64,000 nt of DNA, from NCBI GenBank assembly GCA_944390105.1, contig CALXOV010000010.1:47021-111020 (forward strand), written 5' to 3'. Origin of the DNA: an uncultured Succinivibrionaceae bacterium. Its GTDB lineage: Bacteria > Pseudomonadota > Gammaproteobacteria > Enterobacterales > Succinivibrionaceae. Positions 28,149-37,546 of the stretch are shown here, piece by piece (positions within the stretch are counted from its first letter, which is position 1; the number at the start of each line of letters is the position of its first letter). A model generated the notes under the pieces. The model had not been told where the DNA came from. It made no database searches and was given only the letters and a program-made list of their open reading frames with translations. The position numbers and the translations under genes were made by a program.

Positions 28149-29174
28149 TTAAAGATATTCAACAATATCCTGAATAATCTGCGGTCCTTGATAAACAAAA
28201 GCACTGTACAGCTGCAGGAGCTGTGCGCCTGCGACAATTTTTTCCCTAGCGGCAATCGGACCGTCTATACCTCCAATGCCGATAAGCGGGATTTTATCCC
28301 CAACCTGCGCCTTAACCGCAGCCAGCACTGCGGTACTCTGCTCACGCAGCGGTTCTCCAGATAAACCGCCCCATTCCCCCGCATGCGGCATACCGTCAAT
28401 GATAGCGCGATGCGTAGTGGTATTAGTACAGCTGATGCCGTCTATCTGATGGTGTAAACAAATTTCGCACAACGTCTGCAGTTGCTGCGCCGTAAGATCC
28501 GGGGAAATTTTAACTACCAAAGGCACGTAACGGCGCGTACTAGCAGCAAGCTTATCGCGCTCGTCCTTAATACCGGAAATTAAATGCTCCATTGGCTCCG
28601 CTTCCTGCAGCGCAGTTAAGCCCGGCGTATTGGGGCAGGACACATTGACCGCCACATAATCACAGTGCGCGTAAACTTTCGACAGGCAAATTAAGTAGTC
28701 ATCCAGCGCATTTTCCAGCGGCGTAGTTTCATTCTTGCCAATGGAAACGCCGACAATACCGCTAAAACGGCGAGCGAGTAGATTACGCACTAAATAATCG
28801 ACACCCTTATTATTAAATCCCATACGGTTAATGAGTCCACGCGCAGGCTTAACCCGAAACATACGAGGCTGAGGATTACCATCCTGAGCGCGCGGTGTCA
28901 CGGTACCAAGTTCTAAATGCCCAAACCCCAGCGCTCCTAAATAATCGATGGCATCACCGTTTTTATCCATGCCAGCAGCTAGGCCCAAAGGATTACTGAA
29001 TTTAAGCCCCATTACCTCAACTGGCCGCGCTGCTACCTTTTGAGAAAACAGCGCCGTTAACGGCGGTTTAGACAACAGATGTCCAAGCTTAATCGTCACG
29101 CGATGCGCTGTTTCCGGATCAAGCACAAAGATGCAAGGTTTAATTAAGTGCGGATAAAGTGCGTAAAAAGACAT
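28149..29174 (-). CDS. pyrD: Dihydroorotate dehydrogenase (quinone), class 2
   Basis: PyrD oxidises dihydroorotate to orotate and passes electrons to membrane quinones, here presumably menaquinone. The 341-residue protein has an N-terminal amphipathic segment (ALYPHLIKPCIFVLDPETAH) and FMN-barrel motifs NPLGLAAGMDKNGD, GFGHLELGTVTP and GVSIGKNETTP. NVSCPNTPGL near residue 178 holds the class 2 catalytic serine, and GIGGI binds phosphate. Length and motifs are typical of the proteobacterial membrane class. Confidence 0.96.
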   Translation of the reverse strand: MSFYALYPHLIKPCIFVLDPETAHRVTIKLGHLLSKPPLTALFSQKVAARPVEVMGLKFSNPLGLAAGMDKNGDAIDYLGALGFGHLELGTVTPRAQDGNPQPRMFRVKPARGLINRMGFNNKGVDYLVRNLLARRFSGIVGVSIGKNETTPLENALDDYLICLSKVYAHCDYVAVNVSCPNTPGLTALQEAEPMEHLISGIKDERDKLAASTRRYVPLVVKISPDLTAQQLQTLCEICLHHQIDGISCTNTTTHRAIIDGMPHAGEWGGLSGEPLREQSTAVLAAVKAQVGDKIPLIGIGGIDGPIAAREKIVAGAQLLQLYSAFVYQGPQIIQDIVEYL

Positions 29175-29181
29175 GCTAACC

Positions 29182-29412
29182 TCAGGAGATCTGTTTTAGG
29201 GAGATAAATTTATTGGCAGAATTTACCGTCAGGACAAATTGTCCATAAATTCCATGAGTGCTAATAAAGGGACGCAGCCGCTCAGCTGGCAGATCGAGCA
29301 CCAGACCTTCCTGCGAGCGCACAACAAGATGGCGGGCCTCGCCGCGGTAATAGCGCAACATCTCATCGCGTGAAATGCTGAGCGTAAAGTGATAAGTGCG
29401 ATAACCGTACAT
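29182..29412 (-). CDS. DUF2835 family protein
   Basis: A 76-residue protein with YRTYHFTLSISRDEMLRYYRGEARHL, then VVRSQEGLVLDLPAERLRPF, ending GIYGQFVLTVNSANKFISLKQI, which is the DUF2835 pattern. The function is unknown. I chose the ATG at 29412, 1 base past the pepN stop; a GTG at 29421 would overlap the pepN end by 8 bases. It lies between pepN and pyrD with short gaps, so the three are probably co-transcribed. Confidence 0.8.
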   Translation of the reverse strand: MYGYRTYHFTLSISRDEMLRYYRGEARHLVVRSQEGLVLDLPAERLRPFISTHGIYGQFVLTVNSANKFISLKQIS

Positions 29413-29413
29413 A

Positions 29414-32044
29414 TCAGGCACCTAAAGCTGCCTCTACCTTTTCAAATACCGAGCGCGATACTTGCGGTAGCGCACGAATCTTTTGTAGAGTCTCCTCCGC
29501 TAAAGCGCGGCGCTTTGCATCTAAGCGCTTATAGTTAAGCAGCGGAGTTAACAGTTTGGCGGCCATCTGCTCATTGATGGTGTTAAGCTCCTGCACCATG
29601 TCTGCAAGCAACACATAACCGGTACCATCAGCCTTGTGGAAAGCCTGCGGATTACTGTTAACCAGTGCGCCGATTAAGGCGCGTACGCGATTGGGGTTAG
29701 TCTTATCAAAGTGCGGATCGCGCATCAGCTTGCGCACGTTGTAGACCGTACTATCAAGCGGCGCCGTCGCCACCACACGGAAGTAATTATCATACAACAG
29801 TACATCGCTGTTGGCCTCGCGCTTGAAATCATCGCCAATTTTAACGGCACACGGTAGATCTTCATGCACCGCTGCCATCATGGCTGCTAAGCGATCGGTA
29901 AGATTATTAGCGTTGACATAGTGGGTAAACACTAAGTCATCCGCTTCCTCAACTTGACCCTGCGTCTTTAAGGCTATAGTCTGCATACGCAACGCTAAAT
30001 TACACATGGCCCGGCGACCGGCTTCCTCATGTGTATAGCGATAGGCTGCGCGGCTGTAGTACTTGCGGTAAATTTCTGCAAAGCGATCGGCAAGCACACT
30101 GGCCACCTCGGTACGCAGATGCTGTCGCAACACACTTAAGGCATCGATGTCAATATCTGTAAAGAACTCCATCATCGCAGTCAGCGGAGGAATATCGATC
30201 ATCATCGCCACCAAAATGGGATCAACCGAATTATCGCTTAAGACTAGAGCAAACGCGCTGCAAATGGCTTCAGGCTTAGGCAGCTCCTCCCCGGCATGAA
30301 CTCGGGACAAATTGGTTGCACAATAGCGCTTTATTAACTGCAAAGCACTGTCGTGTTTAATAAAGGGATCATCGCAATAAGCCAACATGTGTTGCAGTTC
30401 AGCGTCTCTATAGTCTGCCTCTAGCTTGACTGGAGCAGAAAAATCGCGTAGCAGCACCGGCAGCGTATCTTTATTAGGCACGGTAAAAGCAAAGCGCTGC
30501 TGTTTTTCTGTCAACAGGATAATGCCGTTCATGCCAAGCTCCGGCGGCAGTACAGTTTGACCGGCCTGATTTAAGAAAGAAGTACGCAGCGGAATTTCAA
30601 ACGGCTCCTTTTTGGCCTGATGCTTAGTGGCGCAGGTATGCTGACTTAAATCTAAAATAAGCTGCCCTGCGGCTTCATCAAAGTGCCAGCTGGCCGTCAC
30701 TTGAGGAGTGCCGTCCTGGGTATACCAGCGCATAAACTGCGTAAAATCACGGCCAGAGACTTCGGCCATACATGCGACAAAATCATCAATAGTCGCCGCA
30801 CTGCCGTCAAAGCGCTCTAAATAAAGTGCAAGCCCCTTTTTAAACAACTGCTCTCCCAAAAGAGTATGGATCATGCGAATGACTTCCGCACCCTTGTCGT
30901 AAATGGTCACAGAATAAAAATTATTCATCTCCATGACCTGTTCGGGGCGAACTGGATGAGACATTGGTCCTGCGTCTTCAGCAAACTGTACTGAGCGGAT
31001 GACATTTACTGCCTGCAGACGGGTCAGCGCGCGTGAGGACACATCTGAGGAAAATTCCTGATCGCGGAAAGTAGTTAAGCTTTCTTTTAAAGATAGCTGG
31101 AACCAATCGCGTAGCGTCACGCGATCACCGGTCCAATTATGGAAATATTCATGCCCGATTACACCTTGCACATTATAGTAATTGCTATCAGTACCTGTGA
31201 TGGGGTCAGTCAGCACATAGATGGAATTGAAGATATTAAGCGACTTATTCTCCATCGCGCCTTGATTAAAGAAATCTACCGCCACAACTTTAAAGTTATC
31301 GAGATCATACTCAAGGTTAAAGCGCTTTTCATCCCAAGCCATAGCCTGTTTAATACTTTCCATCGCCCACAGGCCGCGCGCATAAGCTCCCCGATCCACG
31401 TAGAGTTCTAACGATACCGTACGTCCAGATTTAGTCTTAAAAGTGTCTTTAATGATGTCAAAGGTGCCAGCCACGAGCGCAAACAGATAGGACGGTTTAG
31501 GGAACGGATCTTCCCAAGTACACCAGCGCCTGCCGTTCTTGACTCCTTCATCAACTAAATTGCCGTTTGACAGCAAGACCCCACACCCGTATTCTGGTGC
31601 AATAATAGTCACGCGATATTTAGCAGACACATCCGGGCGGTCTAAAAAATAAGTAATGCGGCGAAAGCCCTGCGGCTCACATTGCGTGCAGTAAGTGGTA
31701 CCGGATTTGTATAGTCCCATCAAGGTACTGTTGAGCGCCGGGGCAATCACATTTTCTACCGTGAGTTCAAACTCATCAGGCACATTGTCAATCACAAGCT
31801 GCCCGTCTTCAATGCGCGACTTACAGTTAAGGCCATTGAGCAATACTTCATTTAACTCTAAATCCTCGCCATCAAGACGCAGCGGAGCTTTGCGATCATC
31901 GGTCAAGCGTTTGTAATGCGCTACATTGCGCACTACCGTGTATTCATCGGCTAACGTAAAAGTAAGTTCAATATCAAGCGCGGTAAAATCAGGTGACTTA
32001 TAGTCAGAGCGTTTCTGTACATGAAATGAAGGAACTGTAGACAT
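29414..32044 (-). CDS. pepN: Aminopeptidase N
   Basis: PepN is the main cytosolic M1 zinc aminopeptidase. The 876-residue protein carries the exopeptidase motif QGAMENKSL near residue 265, the zinc motif HEYFHNWTGDRV near 300 with the downstream glutamate in LKESLTTFRDQEF, and the C-terminal helical ERAP-like domain. N-terminal RSDYKSPDF is typical of proteobacterial PepN. No signal peptide is present. The length is full (E. coli 870). Confidence 0.97.
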   Translation of the reverse strand: MSTVPSFHVQKRSDYKSPDFTALDIELTFTLADEYTVVRNVAHYKRLTDDRKAPLRLDGEDLELNEVLLNGLNCKSRIEDGQLVIDNVPDEFELTVENVIAPALNSTLMGLYKSGTTYCTQCEPQGFRRITYFLDRPDVSAKYRVTIIAPEYGCGVLLSNGNLVDEGVKNGRRWCTWEDPFPKPSYLFALVAGTFDIIKDTFKTKSGRTVSLELYVDRGAYARGLWAMESIKQAMAWDEKRFNLEYDLDNFKVVAVDFFNQGAMENKSLNIFNSIYVLTDPITGTDSNYYNVQGVIGHEYFHNWTGDRVTLRDWFQLSLKESLTTFRDQEFSSDVSSRALTRLQAVNVIRSVQFAEDAGPMSHPVRPEQVMEMNNFYSVTIYDKGAEVIRMIHTLLGEQLFKKGLALYLERFDGSAATIDDFVACMAEVSGRDFTQFMRWYTQDGTPQVTASWHFDEAAGQLILDLSQHTCATKHQAKKEPFEIPLRTSFLNQAGQTVLPPELGMNGIILLTEKQQRFAFTVPNKDTLPVLLRDFSAPVKLEADYRDAELQHMLAYCDDPFIKHDSALQLIKRYCATNLSRVHAGEELPKPEAICSAFALVLSDNSVDPILVAMMIDIPPLTAMMEFFTDIDIDALSVLRQHLRTEVASVLADRFAEIYRKYYSRAAYRYTHEEAGRRAMCNLALRMQTIALKTQGQVEEADDLVFTHYVNANNLTDRLAAMMAAVHEDLPCAVKIGDDFKREANSDVLLYDNYFRVVATAPLDSTVYNVRKLMRDPHFDKTNPNRVRALIGALVNSNPQAFHKADGTGYVLLADMVQELNTINEQMAAKLLTPLLNYKRLDAKRRALAEETLQKIRALPQVSRSVFEKVEAALGA

Positions 32045-32141
32045 AGCAAGGCCTTAACCTAGAAAAGACAAATCAACTATTAACCCCAATGCTACAGCCG
32101 ACCTGCCTAAGTTATAAACTTGCGCAGGCGGCAAGACGACC

Positions 32142-34268
32142 CTAATTGGCACCGATCTGCAGTTTGGTGTCGTGCAACAGCTCATCTGACTGCGGATTAC
32201 TGCTGCTTAAAGAAAAGCGGGTAAAAATCGGCGTATCTTCAGCCGGATAGAGCTTAATGGCGATGGCATCGGCAAAATCACTGGCAATCGCGGCTGCTTC
32301 ATTGAGCAGTGCATCCGGGAACTCAAAATCCTCGGGAAGATCGTCAAGCGCCTTAATCGGAGCTTTACCCATATCCTCAAGACGCAAATTAATGCTCTTT
32401 AAACGGAAAGCATCATCTTCCTGCTTCATTTGCCGGCGCTCAACTAAATTAATCGGCAACACCTTTTTGGCCTTACGCTCCAAATAACGCTGCATATCTT
32501 CGCGCAGAATTTGGAACGCGACATCGTCCTTTGCCCGCGACTGATGCTTGGACGTCAGATCCGGCACGTAGGCATCAATATTAAGATATCCTTTATAGGA
32601 CGTAGGCTTAATCTTATCCCACGGCAGCGCATACGGCTCGGATGACTCTCCTATTTCGCTGTCATCAACCTGCGGCGGGAAAGCAATATCGGGGCTAACG
32701 CCTTTTAACTGAGTTGAACCTCCGGTAATACGGTAAAACTTGGCAATAGTGTAATGAATCGAGCCTAGCTCGGTGTTGGAAAAATCATAAACACGAGCCA
32801 GCGGGCGATTCTGTTGCACCGTGCCCTTGCCAAACGAATTATCACCGATAATAAGCGCACGCCCATAATCGCGCAGTGCTGCGGCCATAATCTCCGATGA
32901 CGAGGCCGACAGACGGTTAATCAGCACTACCAACGGGCCCTGATAGGCTACTGACACATCTTCATCGGATTGCGGAACCACATTGCCGATCGCGTCACGC
33001 ACTTGCACCACCGGTCCTTCATCAATAAACAGCCCGGTTGACATAATAGCTTCCGGCAGCAAACCTCCGCCGTTGGAGCGAAGATCAATCACTAAGGCTT
33101 TAATGCCGTCTTTGAGCAACTTGTCTATTTCGCGCTTAATATCCTTATGCAGATCGGTATAGAAACTCTTTATTGAAATTACACCGATCTTATTGCCCTG
33201 ATATTCTTTAATCTCGCCTTTAGCCTCGCGATCCTGCAAACGAATTTTATCGCGCGTCAGCTCCACCGCAAAAGTCTTAGCGCTACCACTACCGCTACCG
33301 TCGCGCTCAATTTCCAAAGTCACCTTAGTGCCTTTAGGGCCTTTAATCTTTTTGACTACATCAGTAAGACGCCAGCCGATAATATCATCATAAGAACCAT
33401 CTTCCTGCCGTACACCGACAATCTTATCCTTGGCTTTGAGCTTTTTGGACAATTCAGCCGGTGAGCCTGGCATCAACCCATTGATAACAGTGTACTCATC
33501 CTCTGATGTCAGTACTGCACCGATGCCTTCTAAAGACAGATTGATGTCCTCATTAAAGCTCTCGCTATCTACCGGGCTTAAATATGAGGTATGCGGATCA
33601 ATGGCACTAGCAAAAGCATTTTCAAAAGTCGAGAACACGTCCTCGGAATTGGTCTGCGCCAATTTCGACAAGGCTGCCTCATAGCGGCGGACTAAACGCT
33701 TACGCGCTTCAGCATCACTTTTGTCATTGAGCAGCTGATTGACGTATTCATTCTTGATCTCAGCCACCCACTGCGCACGCAACTCCGCAGCACTTTTAAA
33801 GTATGGACTGTCCTTACGGTCGTACTCTAAGCTTTCATGAGTAGTGACATCAATAGGAGCCTTAGCAAAATCCACAAAAAACGAATACTTAGCAAAACGC
33901 CGCCGCAAAGCGTCATTATAAATTTCGTAAGGATAACTTAAATCGCAGAAATTCAATGCCCGCAAGATACGTGAGCGGTTTTTATGAATTTCATCCGCTT
34001 CATCCTGAGTATACAGGCTCTTGTTAAAGTCTAAAAAACTTAAGTAACGATCAATTACATTATCAGCAAAACGGTCATTGATTTCGACTGTCTTGTAGTG
34101 AGCCCGAATGAAGTAATTAGCAGTACGCGAACAGGCTAACTGATGCTGCGGCTCCTGACTTAATACCGGCAATTCCTCAAGCGAGGGGACGGAAAGTTTA
34201 GCCTCAGCCCATGAAGCAGTGCACAACAACACCGCTCCTAAAATTAATTTAGCTTTAACGCGCAACAC
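32142..34268 (-). CDS. prc: Tail-specific periplasmic protease (C-terminal processing peptidase)
   Basis: Prc/Tsp degrades periplasmic proteins from their C-termini. The 708-residue precursor starts with a signal peptide (hydrophobic LILGAVLLCTASWAEA). It has an N-terminal helical domain, a PDZ domain around residues 240-325 and the S41 catalytic core. The core serine is near residue 454 (SASSSEIMAAALRDYGRAL) and the lysine near 479 (GDNSFGKGTVQQ), matching E. coli Ser452/Lys477. The start is GTG at 34268 after GAGGT. It follows proQ as in E. coli. Confidence 0.95.
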   Translation of the reverse strand: MLRVKAKLILGAVLLCTASWAEAKLSVPSLEELPVLSQEPQHQLACSRTANYFIRAHYKTVEINDRFADNVIDRYLSFLDFNKSLYTQDEADEIHKNRSRILRALNFCDLSYPYEIYNDALRRRFAKYSFFVDFAKAPIDVTTHESLEYDRKDSPYFKSAAELRAQWVAEIKNEYVNQLLNDKSDAEARKRLVRRYEAALSKLAQTNSEDVFSTFENAFASAIDPHTSYLSPVDSESFNEDINLSLEGIGAVLTSEDEYTVINGLMPGSPAELSKKLKAKDKIVGVRQEDGSYDDIIGWRLTDVVKKIKGPKGTKVTLEIERDGSGSGSAKTFAVELTRDKIRLQDREAKGEIKEYQGNKIGVISIKSFYTDLHKDIKREIDKLLKDGIKALVIDLRSNGGGLLPEAIMSTGLFIDEGPVVQVRDAIGNVVPQSDEDVSVAYQGPLVVLINRLSASSSEIMAAALRDYGRALIIGDNSFGKGTVQQNRPLARVYDFSNTELGSIHYTIAKFYRITGGSTQLKGVSPDIAFPPQVDDSEIGESSEPYALPWDKIKPTSYKGYLNIDAYVPDLTSKHQSRAKDDVAFQILREDMQRYLERKAKKVLPINLVERRQMKQEDDAFRLKSINLRLEDMGKAPIKALDDLPEDFEFPDALLNEAAAIASDFADAIAIKLYPAEDTPIFTRFSLSSSNPQSDELLHDTKLQIGAN

Positions 34269-34311
34269 TGGCGACCTCAGTTATTATTTTTTAACTTTAA
34301 GCAAATAGCAA

Positions 34312-35256
34312 TTACTGCAAAGATCTGTCTTTCTTGAGTGCAGCTGGTTTACCCGGCAGTAACACGCGCTCAATCGGCAGCGCCATAATCAATCCAGTAG
34401 ACAGCTGTACGCGCACCATGCCATCCTTCGGTGCAGCCACCACAGAACCTTTCATATAGTGATTATTATTCAAAACGAGGACGGATGTGCCTGCCTTGAG
34501 ATCTGCTTCCGTTGACGGTACGCCGAAGCTGCGAGCGCTTAAACCACGTCGGACACTTGATGCACTTACATGCACCATTGGTTTGCGCACCGGATGCCCC
34601 CCCGGCTTGCTTTCGTCCCGCTGCGGACGAACAAAAGAAGGCTTCTTAAACTTATTAAATTTCGGATTTGCGCTATTTGGACGCGGAGCTGCATTCTTAT
34701 TGAAAGGACGCTTGCCGTTCTTATTGAAGGGACGTTTACCGGCTTCAGCTTCTTCCTTATTATCTTTATCCTTAGCTACTTCTGCACGCTGCTCCTGCTT
34801 TTTTTTACGCTCTTCATTAATCTGTTCAAAGCGTTCTTTAGCATATTTAGCATGCTCAGCAGTAACGGCCTCCACCTCATTGCCATGCAGATCAATGCGC
34901 TGCGCGCCCTCGCGCACATTGAATAAATAACGCAGACGCGTGCAGTACAGTCGTACGGCCGAACGGAGTTTGGACATAGTCATGCCCGGCAGATTAGGAA
35001 CCTCTTTTTTCAGATCATCAAGAATACCTATCTTCAGCGGACGCGCGTCCCCGGTATTCTCACGAACGAAAGCCTTAGGGAAGTGCTCATAAAGGATAGC
35101 TAAAGCTTCACGTACATGCTCAGCCCGAGTTCCAAGCTGCGACTGATTTTGAGTATCGGTAGGCTTATCAGCCGTCTCACTAGCTGCAGCCGCTTCAGGA
35201 GCGGAGGTCTCAACGGGTGCTGTAGTCTGATTATCAATTTTTTCCTGAGTTTCCAT
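34312..35256 (-). CDS. proQ: RNA chaperone ProQ
   Basis: ProQ binds structured small RNAs and mRNA 3' ends. The FinO/ProQ domain spans about residues 45-160 (EALAILYEHFPKAF, KIGILDDLKKEVPNLPGM, AVRLYCTRLRYLFNVREGAQRIDLHG). A charged Lys/Arg-rich linker (160-235) contains the repeated RPFNKNGK/RPFNKNAA segment. The C-terminal beta domain (about 255-314) has LKAGTSVLVLNNNHYMKGSVV. The start is the ATG at 35256 with AGGAG upstream; a TTG one codon earlier is less likely. It is upstream of prc. Confidence 0.94.
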   Translation of the reverse strand: METQEKIDNQTTAPVETSAPEAAAASETADKPTDTQNQSQLGTRAEHVREALAILYEHFPKAFVRENTGDARPLKIGILDDLKKEVPNLPGMTMSKLRSAVRLYCTRLRYLFNVREGAQRIDLHGNEVEAVTAEHAKYAKERFEQINEERKKKQEQRAEVAKDKDNKEEAEAGKRPFNKNGKRPFNKNAAPRPNSANPKFNKFKKPSFVRPQRDESKPGGHPVRKPMVHVSASSVRRGLSARSFGVPSTEADLKAGTSVLVLNNNHYMKGSVVAAPKDGMVRVQLSTGLIMALPIERVLLPGKPAALKKDRSLQ

Positions 35257-35651
35257 CAAGAAGCTCCTAAGTATTTGATTATATTTTTAATCTGCATATA
35301 AACTTTTAAAACGCAGATTGCCAAAGAATGCTTTGGCTGTGTCCTCGCGCATTGTACAACAGTCCTTTGCTGAAAAACATCAGATTTCTCTGCCGTTGCA
35401 CGAAAAAGAGCCTTAGCACAGCCAGCACCAAAGCTACAAGCGTGCCCATTAATTGCGCAATGTTTTTCTATCCATGCATTTTTGCGGCATTATTTTGCCT
35501 AAAAATAGCAAAATATCCCACTTTGGCTTAACAAAAAGCACCTCTTCTGTTTATAGTTAACACATTTTGTGGTCGGCAACAAAAGCAAGCACTTCATCAA
35601 AGTGAAGAACTGCACCATACGGCCTTGATTGTAATCTATTTTTTAAACATC
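35257..35651. promoter_or_regulatory. Divergent intergenic region between proQ and the metallophosphoesterase gene
   Basis: About 395 bases separate divergent genes. On the minus strand TATAAT at 35283-35278 is a consensus -10 that would start proQ mRNA about 15 bases before its ATG; the -35 is poor. No clear promoter for the plus-strand gene and no other structure was seen. Confidence 0.45.
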
Positions 35652-36830
35652 ATGCACGGAATCAACGTAATTTTCGTCATTATTATTCTACTTTCGGCTG
35701 GTTGTACCTTTTACGGTCTGTTACATATTCTGCGTCAGCTACGAATGCCGTGGCGCTCAAGCTGCCTGCTTGCTTTGGGATGTTCCCTGCTGTCTGCAGC
35801 TCATCAATTCATGCTGCAGCTTGGTAACTATAATGATATCAGTACATTACACCCGCTGTTTTACCTGAGCGCACTATGCGCAAATTTCGGCATTTTAGCC
35901 CTACCGCTAGCGCTCTTTGTCGATATATTTCTCAGTATCATTCGTCTGATAAAAGGTCCTATTTTAACCTCTGCTCCACTAATTAAATGGCGCAAACGCT
36001 ACGGTGCTGTAGCTCTGTGCATCGTTACCGCATGCAGTGCTGTTGCACTGTATAATGCGCAAGCCTTGCCGCAGCTTGATCGCAACGACATCTATATTAC
36101 TGATCTGCATTCTGACCTTGAGGGACTGACTATTGCGCAAGTCAGTGATGTACATGCATCCCCCTTCTTTACTCAGGATCGATCCCACAACATAGCAGCC
36201 ATCGTTCAATCAGCTCACCCTGACCTCATCGTCTTTACCGGAGATCAAGTGGACGGCACTCCCGAGCAGCGTGATGCAGCCATGCAGCCGTTTGTAAAGC
36301 TACAAGCCCCATTAGGCGTCTACTTTATCCCTGGTAATCATGAATACATTACCGGTATGCGTAACTGGCTGGAGTGGTATCAGCACCATAATCTTAATTT
36401 GCTACTTAATGCACATGTAACCAAAAACGCAGGGCAGGCACGCATCTCAATTGTGGGACTTGATGATATGCGGGCACTGAGCGCCGGAGAACAAGGTTTT
36501 AACGGACCTAATCTGCCGCAGGCCCTAGCCGGCATTGCAGAAGATGATTTTCGTCTATTGCTGGCTCATCAGCCGCGACTGGCGCCAGAGTATGCTAATC
36601 CGCAATATGGCATTGATTTAATGCTATCTGGGCATACGCATGGGGGTCAAGTTCCAATCCTATCTGCGCTTACAAAAGCGGCCAATTTAGGTTTTCTTAA
36701 GGGGCTATATCAGATCGGTACATTGCAACTGTATGTTAGCGAAGGTACTGGACTATGGCAGGGCTTCTGCGCCCGTTTAGGCACTCACTCACAGATAACG
36801 CTGTTTACACTCAAGAGGGCTCAGCCGTGA
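35652..36830 (+). CDS. Membrane-anchored calcineurin-like metallophosphoesterase
   Basis: About four N-terminal membrane helices (residues 1-150) carry a C-terminal phosphoesterase domain. The metal motifs are in order: SDVHAS, GDQVDG, GNHEY and GHTHGGQ, all intact. Related proteins (YaeI/YkuE type) hydrolyse lipid-linked or other phosphoesters at the membrane; the substrate here is unknown. The ATG at 35652 is preferred; a TTG at 35625 is possible and neither has a strong ribosome site. It is followed by the small unknown gene at 36899. Confidence 0.85.
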   Translation: MHGINVIFVIIILLSAGCTFYGLLHILRQLRMPWRSSCLLALGCSLLSAAHQFMLQLGNYNDISTLHPLFYLSALCANFGILALPLALFVDIFLSIIRLIKGPILTSAPLIKWRKRYGAVALCIVTACSAVALYNAQALPQLDRNDIYITDLHSDLEGLTIAQVSDVHASPFFTQDRSHNIAAIVQSAHPDLIVFTGDQVDGTPEQRDAAMQPFVKLQAPLGVYFIPGNHEYITGMRNWLEWYQHHNLNLLLNAHVTKNAGQARISIVGLDDMRALSAGEQGFNGPNLPQALAGIAEDDFRLLLAHQPRLAPEYANPQYGIDLMLSGHTHGGQVPILSALTKAANLGFLKGLYQIGTLQLYVSEGTGLWQGFCARLGTHSQITLFTLKRAQP

Positions 36831-36898
36831 TCTTTTCTGCGTCAACCAGAGTTTTTTGCTAAGATTGAGCGAACATCTTATTTCTGGAGTTTTATATC

Positions 36899-37537
36899 AT
36901 GTCTCAAATCACGCGATTGACACCTGACTGCCCGCCCGATGCGCACAAGGTCATGCGCGAACCGGAAAATCGTCTCGAGGCTCTACTAGCAGTCCGTGTT
37001 GAAGATGCAGAGCTGCAGCGTTACGGCGCCGCTGATTTATGCGAGGTACTAGCCTTAATGAGCTCCACTCCAAATATCATCTGCAGCGATGCCTGCCAAG
37101 AAGCGATCAAGCCTCATGCCGCCGCCGCAGAAATTAAGCCTAATTTCATCAAAATATACGGCAATGAGGCCTGCATTCTCTATGCTGATGGAGCGCAGAG
37201 CTCAATGCTACCATTTTTAGACTTTGCTGATAATTTCAATAAATACAGCGATTTTTTAGCACATTTAAGCGATAAATGCCTCATCAGTGTAGACACTCTT
37301 TCTATGCTGGTGCTACGATCCATCTCCACCGTATTTCCTTGGGATAAACTGTTAGCCGGAGACTTTGTACGTCAATACTTAAGGGCTAGCGAAAAGCTCA
37401 GTACCGACGATCGTTTGCTACTTACGGACATCCGCTACGGCAGAGCATCAAGCGAAATAAAGCAGACTAAGCCTGCGGCTTATCAATTTTTGCGCTTAGA
37501 ACGCAAGCTATTCCTACAATACCCTTCTGATGATTAA
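36899..37537 (+). CDS. Conserved-looking hypothetical protein upstream of dapE
   Basis: A 212-residue soluble protein that I do not recognise. It has no signal peptide, membrane helix or known motif; it is rich in Ala, Leu and Asp with predicted helices (ENRLEALLAVRVEDAELQRY, CEVLALMSS). The gene looks real: TCTGGAG precedes the ATG, codon composition matches neighbours, and it ends 9 bases before dapE. Co-expression with dapE is likely, but no function follows from that. Confidence 0.7.
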   Translation: MSQITRLTPDCPPDAHKVMREPENRLEALLAVRVEDAELQRYGAADLCEVLALMSSTPNIICSDACQEAIKPHAAAAEIKPNFIKIYGNEACILYADGAQSSMLPFLDFADNFNKYSDFLAHLSDKCLISVDTLSMLVLRSISTVFPWDKLLAGDFVRQYLRASEKLSTDDRLLLTDIRYGRASSEIKQTKPAAYQFLRLERKLFLQYPSDD

Positions 37538-37546
37538 GGATAAGTC

